Assembly: GCF_045277565.1 (NCBI RefSeq)
Contig: NZ_CP123587.1
Coordinates: 62,001-126,000, forward strand
Length of the DNA stretch: 64,000 nt
Direction: 5' to 3'
Source: Aliisedimentitalea scapharcae
GTDB lineage: Bacteria; Pseudomonadota; Alphaproteobacteria; Rhodobacterales; Rhodobacteraceae
A model generated the notes under the pieces. It searched no databases. It was not told where the DNA came from and was given only the letters and a program-made list of their open reading frames with translations. Each line of letters begins with the position of its first letter. Positions within the stretch are counted from its first letter, which is position 1. This document shows, piece by piece, positions 8,766-16,793 of this stretch. Both the position numbers and the translations under genes were made by a program.

Positions 8766-10112
8766 CTATTGATGCCTACTATGGTCTATGGCCTCATCAC
8801 GGGATACAAACCGCCCAAGATACAGCCGCTCGACCAGCAAAGCGACCAGCATGGTGGCAAAAGCAACGATAACGATGGTGGAATCAGAACGCCACTTAAA
8901 CAGCATGAAAGCGACCAGAATGACGGCGTCCAGCGCCAGCGCCGTTAGGATGACCCAGCCCCTCGCCGCGATCCGGTGCCGCAGGTTCTTCCACACACCC
9001 CAGTGCACCACCATGTCCATCACCAGATAGAAGAAAGCGCCCAGCGAGGCGATCCGGCCCAGATCGAACAACACGGTCAGGGCACCGGCGATCACAACCG
9101 TATAGATCAGCATATGGGAGCGGATGCCGCCGGACATGCCAAAATGACTGTGCGGGATCATCTTCATCTCGGTCAGCATGGTCAGCATGCGCGACACCGC
9201 AAAGACGCTGGCGATCAGGCCCGATGCGGTAGCGACCATGGCAAGCGCAACGGTTAAATAGAACCCGATCTGGCCCAGAACCGGCTGCGCTGCCTCGGCC
9301 AGAGCATAGTCGCGGGCCTCCTGAATTTGCCCCGGCGTCAGCGCCGACCCGACAGCCAGCGCCACCAACAGATAGACGACGACACAGACCGAGATCGAGA
9401 TCAGGATGGTCCGGCCGACATTGCGCCGAGGGTTTGTAATTTCGCCACCGCTGTTGGTGATCGTCGTAAATCCCTTGAACGCCAGGATCGACAGAGCCAC
9501 CGATGCGGCAAATCCTGTGATCCCGTCTTCCGAAAAGCGAGCCTCGACCAACCAGTTTTCTAGGCCGCTGGCCCAGAGGGCGGCGATGCCAAACAGCGCT
9601 ATACCGCCGATCTTGACCGCTGACATCACTACCGACCAAAGGCCCACCGACCGGTTTCCAGAAACGTTGACCAAATAAGCCATCACAATCAGGGCCACCG
9701 CGATCGCTGGCACCAACGGCCCGTCCTGAATGCCAAAGGGGCGCAACGCATAGGTGGCAAAGGTGCGAGCCACCAGGCTTTCGTTGATGACCATCGACAA
9801 CGCCATCAGCACTGAAGCCGCCGCTGCCACGGCACCGGGGCCATAGGCTTTAATCAGGATCATCGCGATACCGCCAGACGAGGGCCAAGCGTTCGACATC
9901 ACAATATAGCTATAGGCGCTGAACATCGTCACTACCGCGCCCAGTACGAAAGAAAGCGGAAACAACGGCCCTGCCAGGCCGGCGATCTGCCCGGTCAAAG
10001 CAAATATCCCCGCCCCGATCATCACCCCGGTCCCCATGGCGACCGCGTTGGTCAAACTGATGCTGCCAGTCTCTTCGGGCGCGACAGCATGGTTTTGTGT
10101 GGTCTTAATCAT
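8766..10112 (-). CDS. APC-family amino acid permease
   Basis: The 448-residue protein has about twelve hydrophobic segments and the APC N-terminal signature (ISLTNAVAMGTGVMIGAGIFALTGQIAG), followed by SYIVMSNAWPSSGGIAMI and FKGFTTITNSGGEITNPRRNVGRTI, a conserved APC loop. APC proteins move amino acids or amines across the inner membrane; the substrate here is unknown. The gene lies last in the leftward unit headed by the TVP38 gene, 27 bases after the preceding frame. It converges with the ABC membrane gene, with only 11 bases between the two stop codons. Its link to copper resistance is by position only. Confidence 0.85.
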   Translation of the reverse strand: MIKTTQNHAVAPEETGSISLTNAVAMGTGVMIGAGIFALTGQIAGLAGPLFPLSFVLGAVVTMFSAYSYIVMSNAWPSSGGIAMILIKAYGPGAVAAAASVLMALSMVINESLVARTFATYALRPFGIQDGPLVPAIAVALIVMAYLVNVSGNRSVGLWSVVMSAVKIGGIALFGIAALWASGLENWLVEARFSEDGITGFAASVALSILAFKGFTTITNSGGEITNPRRNVGRTILISISVCVVVYLLVALAVGSALTPGQIQEARDYALAEAAQPVLGQIGFYLTVALAMVATASGLIASVFAVSRMLTMLTEMKMIPHSHFGMSGGIRSHMLIYTVVIAGALTVLFDLGRIASLGAFFYLVMDMVVHWGVWKNLRHRIAARGWVILTALALDAVILVAFMLFKWRSDSTIVIVAFATMLVALLVERLYLGRFVSRDEAIDHSRHQ

Positions 10113-10139
10113 TTGGTTAGTCCTGCTTCCAAAGCAATT

Positions 10140-11021
10140 TCAAGCCGCCAATACCGGCGACGAATGGCGGATCAAGGCATCGCGGTAGATCTTACAAACC
10201 GCTTCAAATGGCTGTTCGAGAGTCAACGCATCGAGCAAAGGTCGGAAGGGCCCGCCAGAGTTGAGCTGACCTGCGGCAAGGGCGGACCGCGCCAGTACTG
10301 TGGCAGTCGCTTCGGACTGGTCCTCCCATGTTAGGGTCAGGCTACCCGTTTCACTCCCATCACGATTTCTGCCACGAACTTGCAAACGGGTTGATATCCG
10401 CCCAGAGGACGGCAACCTCAGCAAAAGACGTGCCGAAAGGTCGGCTCGATTTGCCAAGAACTTCCCCCCTCCCATACCAAGAAGTTTCATGAACAGTTGA
10501 GTTACCCACCCAGGTCTTAGCGATAGGAAGCACTGAACTGTGTCACATGCAGGTCCTAACTCTTCGGCCAGAATCTGCTGTTCGGTAAAAGGAGAACCAA
10601 GGGCTAAATCCGGTTGATCTCCCTGCCGCCATAGAACCCGGATTAGGGTATCGGCCGGGGATAGAGGCTGCCAGCCTCCATCCACTTTCGCTTTATAGGG
10701 CTGCGCCAGGCTTCGCATGAACCATGTAATCGGGGCTGGCAGAGGTTTCAATAAGCAGGCGCCCCGCCGTATCACAGTGCCGACAACTGTGGCCGAGGTT
10801 TGCTCGGTCAGGTTGACCACTATATCACCGCGTGCGCAGGGAAAGTCTGACCGCGGGTCTGCAAGGTTACGCACCAAATGCGCTGTACCGTCCAGAAGGG
10901 GACGTCGCGACACCGTCACAACCCGGTCAAGTTCCTGCCCGCGCAATAAGCGGACTGGATTCTGGCCGACAACACCCGTGCCGCCCAAATCCCAAACCGT
11001 ATCTATCTGTGTACCTTGCAT
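10140..11021 (-). CDS. Saccharopine-dehydrogenase-like NAD(P)-binding protein, possibly degenerate
   Basis: The 293-residue protein begins with a Rossmann motif (VWDLGGTGVVGQN) and a VTVSRRPLL strand, as in the saccharopine dehydrogenase NADP-binding family. The following part (VVNLTEQTSATVVGTVIRRGACLL) fits the same fold but is shorter than usual, and after it the sequence loses resemblance. The frame may therefore be a shrunken or decayed relative. Its ATG shares one base with the stop codon of the P-type ATPase gene (TGATG), which implies translational coupling. Role in the copper island is unknown. Confidence 0.5.
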   Translation of the reverse strand: MQGTQIDTVWDLGGTGVVGQNPVRLLRGQELDRVVTVSRRPLLDGTAHLVRNLADPRSDFPCARGDIVVNLTEQTSATVVGTVIRRGACLLKPLPAPITWFMRSLAQPYKAKVDGGWQPLSPADTLIRVLWRQGDQPDLALGSPFTEQQILAEELGPACDTVQCFLSLRPGWVTQLFMKLLGMGGGKFLANRADLSARLLLRLPSSGRISTRLQVRGRNRDGSETGSLTLTWEDQSEATATVLARSALAAGQLNSGGPFRPLLDALTLEQPFEAVCKIYRDALIRHSSPVLAA

Positions 11022-13366
11022 CAGATTCTCGTACCCCGCAGGCGCAACGCGTTCAAAACCACCGAGATAGACGATGCGCTCATCGCGAAGGCGGCCAACA
11101 TTGGGCTGATCAAGATGCCGAGGAAGGGAAATAGCACACCCGCGGCAACCGGCACACCCGAAGCATTGTAGATCAGTGCGAAGAACAGATTCTGGCGGAT
11201 GTTGCGCATCGTAGCGCGCGATAGACGCCGGGCACGCACGATCCCGTCAAGGTTGCCCTTGATCAACGTGAAGCCCGCGCTTTCTATGGCGACATCCGCG
11301 CCGGTGCCCATGGCGATGCCGACATCGGCCTGTGCCAGCGCGGGCGCATCGTTGACGCCGTCGCCCGCCATGGCCACCTTGCGTCCCTCGGTCTGAAGCT
11401 CGCGCACGATGCGCGCCTTGTCCTCGGGCAGCACGTCGGCGCGGATCTCGTCAATCCCCAGCCGTACGCCAATGGCTTTGGCGGTACGCTCGTTGTCGCC
11501 AGTAGCCATGATTATCCGAAAGCCCAGATCGTGCAGTGCCTTGAGCGCGACGGGCGTCGTTTCCTTCACAGGGTCGGCCACGCTGACCAGTCCCGCAATC
11601 TCGCCTTCCAGAACGACGAACATGACCGTTTCGCCTTCGTCACGCCTCGCATTGGCCTTGTCGGTCAGCACTCCGCCCTCAAGCCCCATATCTGTGATCA
11701 ACGCGATATTTCCCAACGCCACGGTTCGGCCATCGACCACACCCATCACACCCTTGCCGGTCACGGCTTCGAAATCGCTGGCATTGGCCATGTCCACGCC
11801 GCGCTCCTCAGCCCCACGTACGATAGCTTCGGCCAGCGGGTGTTCCGACCCGCGCTCCAGCGAGGCGGCCAGTCGCAGAACTTCGGCCTCCTCATACCCC
11901 GGTTCGGGCAGGACCGCGACCAGCCGGGGTTTGCCTTCGGTCAGCGTCCCAGTCTTGTCCACGATCAGAGTGTCTACTTTCTCGAAGCGCTCCAGCGCCT
12001 CCGCGTTTTTGATCAGGACGCCCGCCTGGGCGCCGCGCCCCGTCGCCGTCATGATCGACATTGGGGTCGCCAGACCCAGTGCGCAAGGACAGGCGATGAT
12101 GAGGACTGCCACAGCAGAGATGAGAGCATAAGAAAGGGCAGGCGCTGGTCCCCAGATCGCCCAGGCGATGAACGACAAGATGGCAATCACGATCACCACA
12201 GGCACGAAGAACCCCGCAACCTTGTCAGCGTATTTCTGGATCGGCGCGCGCGACCGCTGGGCATTCGCCACCATTTCGACAATCTGCGCGAGCATGGTGT
12301 CGGCACCAACCCGCGTCGCCTCCATCACCAGGCTGCCGGTGCCGTTGATCGTTGCCCCTGTCAGCGTATCGCCTTCGGTCTTCTCGACTGGAACCGGCTC
12401 ACCCGAAATCATGCTTTCATCCACCGACGACCGCCCGTCGATGACGGTACCATCGACCGGCACCTTGTCACCGGGGCGCACGCGCAGGCGGTCACCGACC
12501 TGGACCGCCTCAAGCGGAATTTCCTCTTCGTTGCCGTCGTCACGGATCACCCGCGCGGTCTTGGCGGCCATGTCCAAAAGCGCCCGGATCGCCTTGCCCG
12601 TACCTTCACGGGCGCGCAACTCCATCATCTGCCCCAACAATACAAGAGTAACAATCACTGCCGCCGCCTCGAAATAGACACCCACATTGCCCTCGGAATC
12701 GCGGAACCCGTCGGGAAAAACCTGCGGCCGCAGCACTGCGACGATGCTGAACAACCACGCCGCCAGGACTCCCATCGAGATCAGCGAAAACATGTTCAGG
12801 TGCCGAGTTCGGAATGAGGTCCATCCCCGCACCATGAACGGCCAGCCGCACCACCAGACGACCGGAGTTCCCAACGCCAGCTCAATCCAAAGTGTCATAC
12901 GTTCGCCGAACAGACCACGCACGCCGGGAAACCCCAAATAGGGTGCCATCGTCAACACCAGCAATGGCAGCGTAAGCCCGGCACCCACCCAGAAGCGGCG
13001 GGTGAAATCCACCAGTTCCGGATTCGGGCCGTCATCGGCCGATGCCGCGCTGTCCAGTTCCAGCCCCATGCCGCAGAGCGGGCACGAGCCAGGGTCGATC
13101 TGACGCACCTGCGGGTGCATCGGACAGATATAGACACTGCCCGTCCAGCCAGCGGGTACGCTGTCATAGTTGCCCCCTGGTTCGACCGTGCCGCCGTTCC
13201 CGTGGCAATGGGCATGCGAAGCGGTTTCCGCCTCGCGTTCCGAAACGAGGGTCATGCCACATTTCGGGCAGTTGCCCGGCGCGGATTGCCGCACCTCGGG
13301 ATGCATCGGGCACGCAAAAATCTCTGTCCCTTCAGGTGTCTGATGGATGTGGGTGGAATGTTCCAT
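11021..13366 (-). CDS. P1B-type copper-exporting ATPase with two N-terminal heavy-metal-binding (HMBD) motifs
   Basis: The 781-residue protein pumps Cu+ (or Ag+) out of the cytoplasm at the cost of ATP. Two CPMHP...CPxCGM modules lie at about 19-38 and 81-100, separated by a His-rich linker (SHAHCHGNGG). There is no GMxCxxC HMA domain, as in SilP/CopB-like branches. The actuator loop has SGEP (321-324), the metal-transport CPC lies at 426-428, the phosphorylation site DKTGT at 470-474, and MAGDGVNDAPAL closes the P domain. The last helices hold NASGVPVAAG and MSASSISVVLNALRL. The CPC motif fits monovalent copper or silver. The gene follows the beta-propeller gene by 48 bases. Confidence 0.93.
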   Translation of the reverse strand: MEHSTHIHQTPEGTEIFACPMHPEVRQSAPGNCPKCGMTLVSEREAETASHAHCHGNGGTVEPGGNYDSVPAGWTGSVYICPMHPQVRQIDPGSCPLCGMGLELDSAASADDGPNPELVDFTRRFWVGAGLTLPLLVLTMAPYLGFPGVRGLFGERMTLWIELALGTPVVWWCGWPFMVRGWTSFRTRHLNMFSLISMGVLAAWLFSIVAVLRPQVFPDGFRDSEGNVGVYFEAAAVIVTLVLLGQMMELRAREGTGKAIRALLDMAAKTARVIRDDGNEEEIPLEAVQVGDRLRVRPGDKVPVDGTVIDGRSSVDESMISGEPVPVEKTEGDTLTGATINGTGSLVMEATRVGADTMLAQIVEMVANAQRSRAPIQKYADKVAGFFVPVVIVIAILSFIAWAIWGPAPALSYALISAVAVLIIACPCALGLATPMSIMTATGRGAQAGVLIKNAEALERFEKVDTLIVDKTGTLTEGKPRLVAVLPEPGYEEAEVLRLAASLERGSEHPLAEAIVRGAEERGVDMANASDFEAVTGKGVMGVVDGRTVALGNIALITDMGLEGGVLTDKANARRDEGETVMFVVLEGEIAGLVSVADPVKETTPVALKALHDLGFRIIMATGDNERTAKAIGVRLGIDEIRADVLPEDKARIVRELQTEGRKVAMAGDGVNDAPALAQADVGIAMGTGADVAIESAGFTLIKGNLDGIVRARRLSRATMRNIRQNLFFALIYNASGVPVAAGVLFPFLGILISPMLAAFAMSASSISVVLNALRLRGTRI

Positions 13367-13414
13367 ACTGTGTCCGTTTGTTGACTGTGTGAATGGCAGA
13401 GCGGGTTGCCGGTA

Positions 13415-14476
13415 CTAGGGCAGGATCACCATCTGGTGACCTTCACCATCGACCGCGATCTCAGATGTCACCTGAAGCGAGGCTTGATCGACCGCCCAGA
13501 CCTTGGCTTCCTCGCGGCTGCTGACAAACAATGTTTCACTGCCATCGGCCGCGGTCAGGTGGTAGGGCGCTGGAGCAAGCTCTTGCAGACGGACAGCACC
13601 CGAGGTCAGGTCGACGGCCGCCACCAGGTCGGCGCCCTTGACCGCGACGAAAAGAGTCTCCTCACCATCGGACAGGTCAAGCCCGTGCAATTCGGCCCCG
13701 AACTCATAGGTCGCGGTTTCAGTGCCCGAGGCAATGTCCAGCCGCAGTACTGTGCCCGCCTCGGCATCGGCGACAAAGGCGCTGGTGCCGTCGCGGGACA
13801 GGGCGAAATGTTCGGGTCCTTCACCCGCCAGCAGGTTGCGCGACAGGATGCGCCGGTCGAGGTCCAGTTCGCTGAGTGTGCCGTTCCCGGTATTGCTGAC
13901 ATAGGCGAGGCTGCTGTCGGGGCTGAACGACACATAATTGGGCATTGGGCCGGTCGCGATGAAACCGGCATATTCCAGTGTGGACAAGTCGATCAGCGAC
14001 ACGCCATCGCCGCTTGGATGGGTTGCCATGGCCCAGCGACCATCAGGCGAAACGGCGGTGTGGTGCACCGCGCCCGGCACCTCGATCCGCCGCACGACCT
14101 CGCCCGTCTTGGTGTCGATCACCGACAAGAGGCTCAGCCCTTTGTCGGTCGGCATCGCGGCATTGGCGGGTTTGGCGTGATGGGCGTTGTGATCGGCCTG
14201 GCTGACACCCTCGGGCTTGGCTGTCTGGGCTGCGCTTTCCTGATCGATCTCGCTATAGCTGCCCGCCACCAGATACGGGGTACCCGGCGCGCCCGCCAGT
14301 CCGTGCACCGCCTCGACACTCGAGATTCTCCCGATCGGCTGACCGGTCTCACTCTCGACCATTAGAACAGAATCGGCGCTTCCTTCGGGAATATAGACTA
14401 TGCCAGCCTGCGCGGTCCATGCTGTCATCAAAACGCCAGTCAAACCAAACACCGGTAGTGTGAGGGAACGGTTCAT
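13415..14476 (-). CDS. Exported YVTN-type beta-propeller protein
   Basis: The 353-residue protein has a signal peptide (MNRSLTLPVFGLTGVLMTAWTAQAG) and repeated blade segments such as VHHTAVSPDGRWAMATHP, YVSFSPDSSLAYVSN and HFALSRDGTSAFVAD, the pattern of YVTN/YncE seven-bladed propellers. A His/Ala linker (ADHNAHHAKPANAAMPTDK) interrupts the first blades and could bind metal. Family members act as periplasmic binding or scaffold proteins; the exact role is unknown. The start ATG overlaps the stop of the upstream 38-residue gene by ATGA, so translation is coupled. It precedes the P-type ATPase gene. Confidence 0.8.
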   Translation of the reverse strand: MNRSLTLPVFGLTGVLMTAWTAQAGIVYIPEGSADSVLMVESETGQPIGRISSVEAVHGLAGAPGTPYLVAGSYSEIDQESAAQTAKPEGVSQADHNAHHAKPANAAMPTDKGLSLLSVIDTKTGEVVRRIEVPGAVHHTAVSPDGRWAMATHPSGDGVSLIDLSTLEYAGFIATGPMPNYVSFSPDSSLAYVSNTGNGTLSELDLDRRILSRNLLAGEGPEHFALSRDGTSAFVADAEAGTVLRLDIASGTETATYEFGAELHGLDLSDGEETLFVAVKGADLVAAVDLTSGAVRLQELAPAPYHLTAADGSETLFVSSREEAKVWAVDQASLQVTSEIAVDGEGHQMVILP

Positions 14477-14589
14477 GACGGAGCTCCTTTCCAGGTCGGA
14501 TTTTCACTGCGGACCAACTGACGTCGCACCACGCGGCGCAGGGCCAGCCCGACGAGCGGGAACAGCTGCAGGGTATAGAGAATGAGCAT
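14473..14589 (-). CDS. 38-residue membrane microprotein in the copper operon
   Basis: The ATG at 14589 follows the strong ribosome site AAGGAGG, located inside the end of the TVP38 gene, at a spacing of 7 bases. The product begins MLILYTLQLFPLVGLALRRV: one hydrophobic helix, then an Arg-rich tail (VVRRQLVRSEN) and the end PTWKGAPS. It starts 1 base after the TVP38 stop and its own TGA overlaps the ATG of the propeller gene (ATGA). Such exact packing argues for a real translated gene rather than chance. No family is recognised. The likely topology is a single-span inner membrane protein with a positive cytoplasmic tail. Confidence 0.6.
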   Translation of the reverse strand: MLILYTLQLFPLVGLALRRVVRRQLVRSENPTWKGAPS

Positions 14590-14590
14590 A

Positions 14591-15319
14591 TCAGAGCCTC
14601 CTTGGCACTTTGGTTGATTGAGTGGGCGAGCCATCCGCATCCGCTAACCCGGGCACGCGCCGGGACCGCCACGCGGCCCAGATCACAGGCACGCCGGTCA
14701 GAAGGCCGAGCGCCAGAACAGGCCAGAACACGCCGCCCGAAGCGGGTTGGCTCAACGCGCTACCCAGATGGGCCAGCCCGAAACTGGCAGGCCCGGTCCC
14801 GGCTAAGGTTGCCAGCACGAACCGCCAGGGGCGCAGCGCCGACATCCCCGCAGCGTAGCTAACAAGGTCGAACGACACGAAGGGCACCAGGCGGCTGACG
14901 AAGACGGTCCAGGTCAAGAAATTCTGCGACCCGAGCAGGCCCGCATCAGGCGTCGACCCGACCCAACGAGCCACGAATACGCGCCCCAACGACCGCGCTA
15001 GAGCGAAGGCGATCATGGCACCTGCCAACGCCCCGGCCAGCACCAGCCCGGTGCCCAGCACATGGCCGAAAGCAGCACCAGCGGCGACCGCGATTGGGGC
15101 CGAAGGCAAAGGGCTGATCACCACGGCCAGCGTCATCAGCCCGACAATGGCGATGGGTCCCAAGGGACCCGCCCGCTCTAGTAAGGTCGCAATATTCTGC
15201 TGATCCAGCCCAGCCCATCTGACGATCAATCCCACCATCAGTGCCCCCGCCAGAACGGCGAGCAGCGCGACCATTATCCGACGCTTGGATAACGACCTCT
15301 GCACTTGTCTGCTCAGCAA
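14591..15319 (-). CDS. TVP38/TMEM64 (VTT domain) inner membrane protein
   Basis: The frame of 242 residues starts with TTG at 15319 (AGGTG upstream); the ATG at 15274 (MVALLAVLAG) is an alternative that leaves the first helix intact. VTT-domain features are visible: VISPLPSAPIAVAAGAAFG, a loop GHVLGTGLVLAGALAGAMIAFALARSLGR and RLVPFVSFDLVSYAAGMSAL. VTT/DedA relatives are membrane proteins linked to lipid or ion handling; many metal-resistance clusters carry one next to a metal ATPase. This is the first gene of the leftward unit that runs through the P-type ATPase, and box C lies about 100 bases upstream. Confidence 0.82.
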   Translation of the reverse strand: MLSRQVQRSLSKRRIMVALLAVLAGALMVGLIVRWAGLDQQNIATLLERAGPLGPIAIVGLMTLAVVISPLPSAPIAVAAGAAFGHVLGTGLVLAGALAGAMIAFALARSLGRVFVARWVGSTPDAGLLGSQNFLTWTVFVSRLVPFVSFDLVSYAAGMSALRPWRFVLATLAGTGPASFGLAHLGSALSQPASGGVFWPVLALGLLTGVPVIWAAWRSRRVPGLADADGSPTQSTKVPRRL

Positions 15320-15421
15320 CTTTGCACCTGTGATTGAAGGTTGAACGGACGGCAGCGGAGTGCTGCTTCGTCAGATATAGGCAGTGGCCTCGGGCAGTGG
15401 CAGCACAACCCGAGGGATATT

Positions 15422-15438
15422 TGTATCGGAATGTAACC
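15422..15438 (+). promoter_or_regulatory. TGTATC direct-repeat box C, upstream of the ATPase operon
   Basis: Reads TGTATCGGAATGTAACC, matching boxes A and B except for T-to-A in the second hexamer. It lies in the 242-base gap between the DsbA-like gene and the TVP38 gene, on the strand opposite to the operon it would control. If the regulator needs fixed orientation, this site might instead act as a repressing or looping site. Confidence 0.5.
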
Positions 15439-15561
15439 AGGCCTAAATGCTGCGACAGGCAGTTACAATTTTCAGATATCCCGACCCGAAAGGAGGCCTC
15501 GCGCGAGGGCGCGGCTAGAAGACGTTTTGATCGAAAGATACCGCGCTATCTCGGAGTCGAG

Positions 15562-16296
15562 TTAGTCAGGCGAAGCGTCGCGCGCGCGATCGACCGCTTC
15601 CTGCAACTGCGATTGTTCGACGAAACCGGGCACGAGACGGTCCTCGACCACAAAAGAGGGGGTGCCGTTGAACCCGAGCTTCTGCGCAAGCACCATGGAT
15701 TGCGCAATATGCGCGGCGACCTCGGGAGCCTCCATGTCGCGCTGCAATTGCTCGGTATCCAGCCCGACCTCGCGGGCAACCCGGAGCACGCTGGTCTCAT
15801 TCGCCTTGCCCGACATTCCCATCAGCGCCCAGTGGAACGCCTCGTATTTGCCTTGCTGACGAGCAGCAAGCGCCGCGCGGGCGGTAAAATCGGACCCTTC
15901 GCCCAGGATCGGCCATTCGCGATAGACCAGCCGCACATTCGGATCTGCGTCGACCAGACCCTGAACCTCGGCCATAGCGCGGCGGCAATAGGGGCAATTG
16001 TAGTCAAAGAATTCGACCACCGTCACATCGCCCTTGGGGTTGCCCAGAACCGGCGCGTTGGGATCGTTGAACAAGCTGTCGCGGTTTTCGGTCAGCGCTG
16101 CATGGGCCGAGGCCGCCTGTGCCGCCTCTTCGGTCTGTTGCAGTTGTTCGACCGCTTGCAGGATAATCTCGGGGCGCTCCAGGATCGCCTGATAGACCAG
16201 CGCCTTGATCTCGTCGTCGCTGCGTTCGCTGGCCTGGGCGATCAGAGGCATCGCCGAGAGGCTGGCCCAAAGGATGATATGCTTGGCTCGGGTCAT
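15562..16296 (-). CDS. DsbA-like periplasmic thiol:disulfide protein (Com1/ScsC type)
   Basis: The 244-residue protein has a signal peptide (TRAKHIILWASLSAMPLIAQA), a helical N-terminal part and a thioredoxin fold with the CPYC active site (VVEFFDYNCPYCRRAM) and a cis-proline segment (GFNGTPSFVV). This is the pattern of DsbA-family proteins of the Com1/ScsC kind. In copper stress such proteins protect or repair periplasmic thiols and may bind Cu(I). The ATG overlaps the stop of the cytochrome gene by ATGA. It is the last gene of the cytochrome/multicopper-oxidase unit. Confidence 0.88.
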   Translation of the reverse strand: MTRAKHIILWASLSAMPLIAQASERSDDEIKALVYQAILERPEIILQAVEQLQQTEEAAQAASAHAALTENRDSLFNDPNAPVLGNPKGDVTVVEFFDYNCPYCRRAMAEVQGLVDADPNVRLVYREWPILGEGSDFTARAALAARQQGKYEAFHWALMGMSGKANETSVLRVAREVGLDTEQLQRDMEAPEVAAHIAQSMVLAQKLGFNGTPSFVVEDRLVPGFVEQSQLQEAVDRARDASPD

Positions 16297-16793
16297 TGGT
16301 TTCGTGCCTCCTCGTCGGCGCGGGTCTGCTCGGCCTGGGCAGCGCGTACGCGCGCGGGCCAGGCCGATTTGATGTAGTCCAGGATCGACCGGATCTGATC
16401 GTCACTCAGTTTCTCGCCAAAGGCGGGCATGCCGCTTTCCAGCTCTACCCCCAGCGCGGCCAGCGTCGCCTGACCGCCAAACTTGGTGTAATCGAACAGC
16501 ATGCTGTCGGGGTGGTGCCAGGTATGCCCGCTCTCGTCATGCGGGGGCGCTGGCAGGCGGCCATCCGCATCCGGTTCGCGCCAGTTTGGCTGCCCCTCCA
16601 ACGATTTGCCGTGGCAGGAGGCGCAGTTTTCTTGATAAAGGGCCTGCCCCTGTGCAATCGTGGCTTCGCTCACGTCGCTTGCAAATATAGACGCGCCTTC
16701 GGATACGGACCCCGATGGCGTCCGTACAACATATACCACAGCGGCCAGAGCAATGATCGCAACGGCAAAGCTGGCAAGATCGATGGGTTTCAA
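16293..16793 (-). CDS. Membrane-anchored cytochrome c
   Basis: The 166-residue protein starts with an uncleaved-looking helix (DLASFAVAIIALAAVVYVV) and has one haem c site, CASCH in YQENCASCHGKSLEG. The likely distal Met is in ESGMPAFGEKLSDDQIRSILDYI, the class I cytochrome C-terminal helix. A His-rich stretch (HDESGHTWHHPDSM) lies between the two. It probably carries electrons at the periplasmic face of the inner membrane. Both ends overlap neighbours by ATGA (multicopper oxidase upstream, DsbA-like downstream), so the three are translated as a block. The multicopper oxidase is an obvious electron acceptor candidate, by inference. Confidence 0.88.
   Translation of the reverse strand: MKPIDLASFAVAIIALAAVVYVVRTPSGSVSEGASIFASDVSEATIAQGQALYQENCASCHGKSLEGQPNWREPDADGRLPAPPHDESGHTWHHPDSMLFDYTKFGGQATLAALGVELESGMPAFGEKLSDDQIRSILDYIKSAWPARVRAAQAEQTRADEEARNQ

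Noticed and set aside
11531..12817. 428-residue open frame antisense to the P-type ATPase
   Set aside because: The sense strand encodes an unmistakable ATPase; the antisense product is low-complexity His/Arg/Asp and has no start signal.
13406..14365. 319-residue plus-strand frame over the propeller gene
   Set aside because: Fully overlaps the well-supported minus-strand propeller gene and shows no domain.
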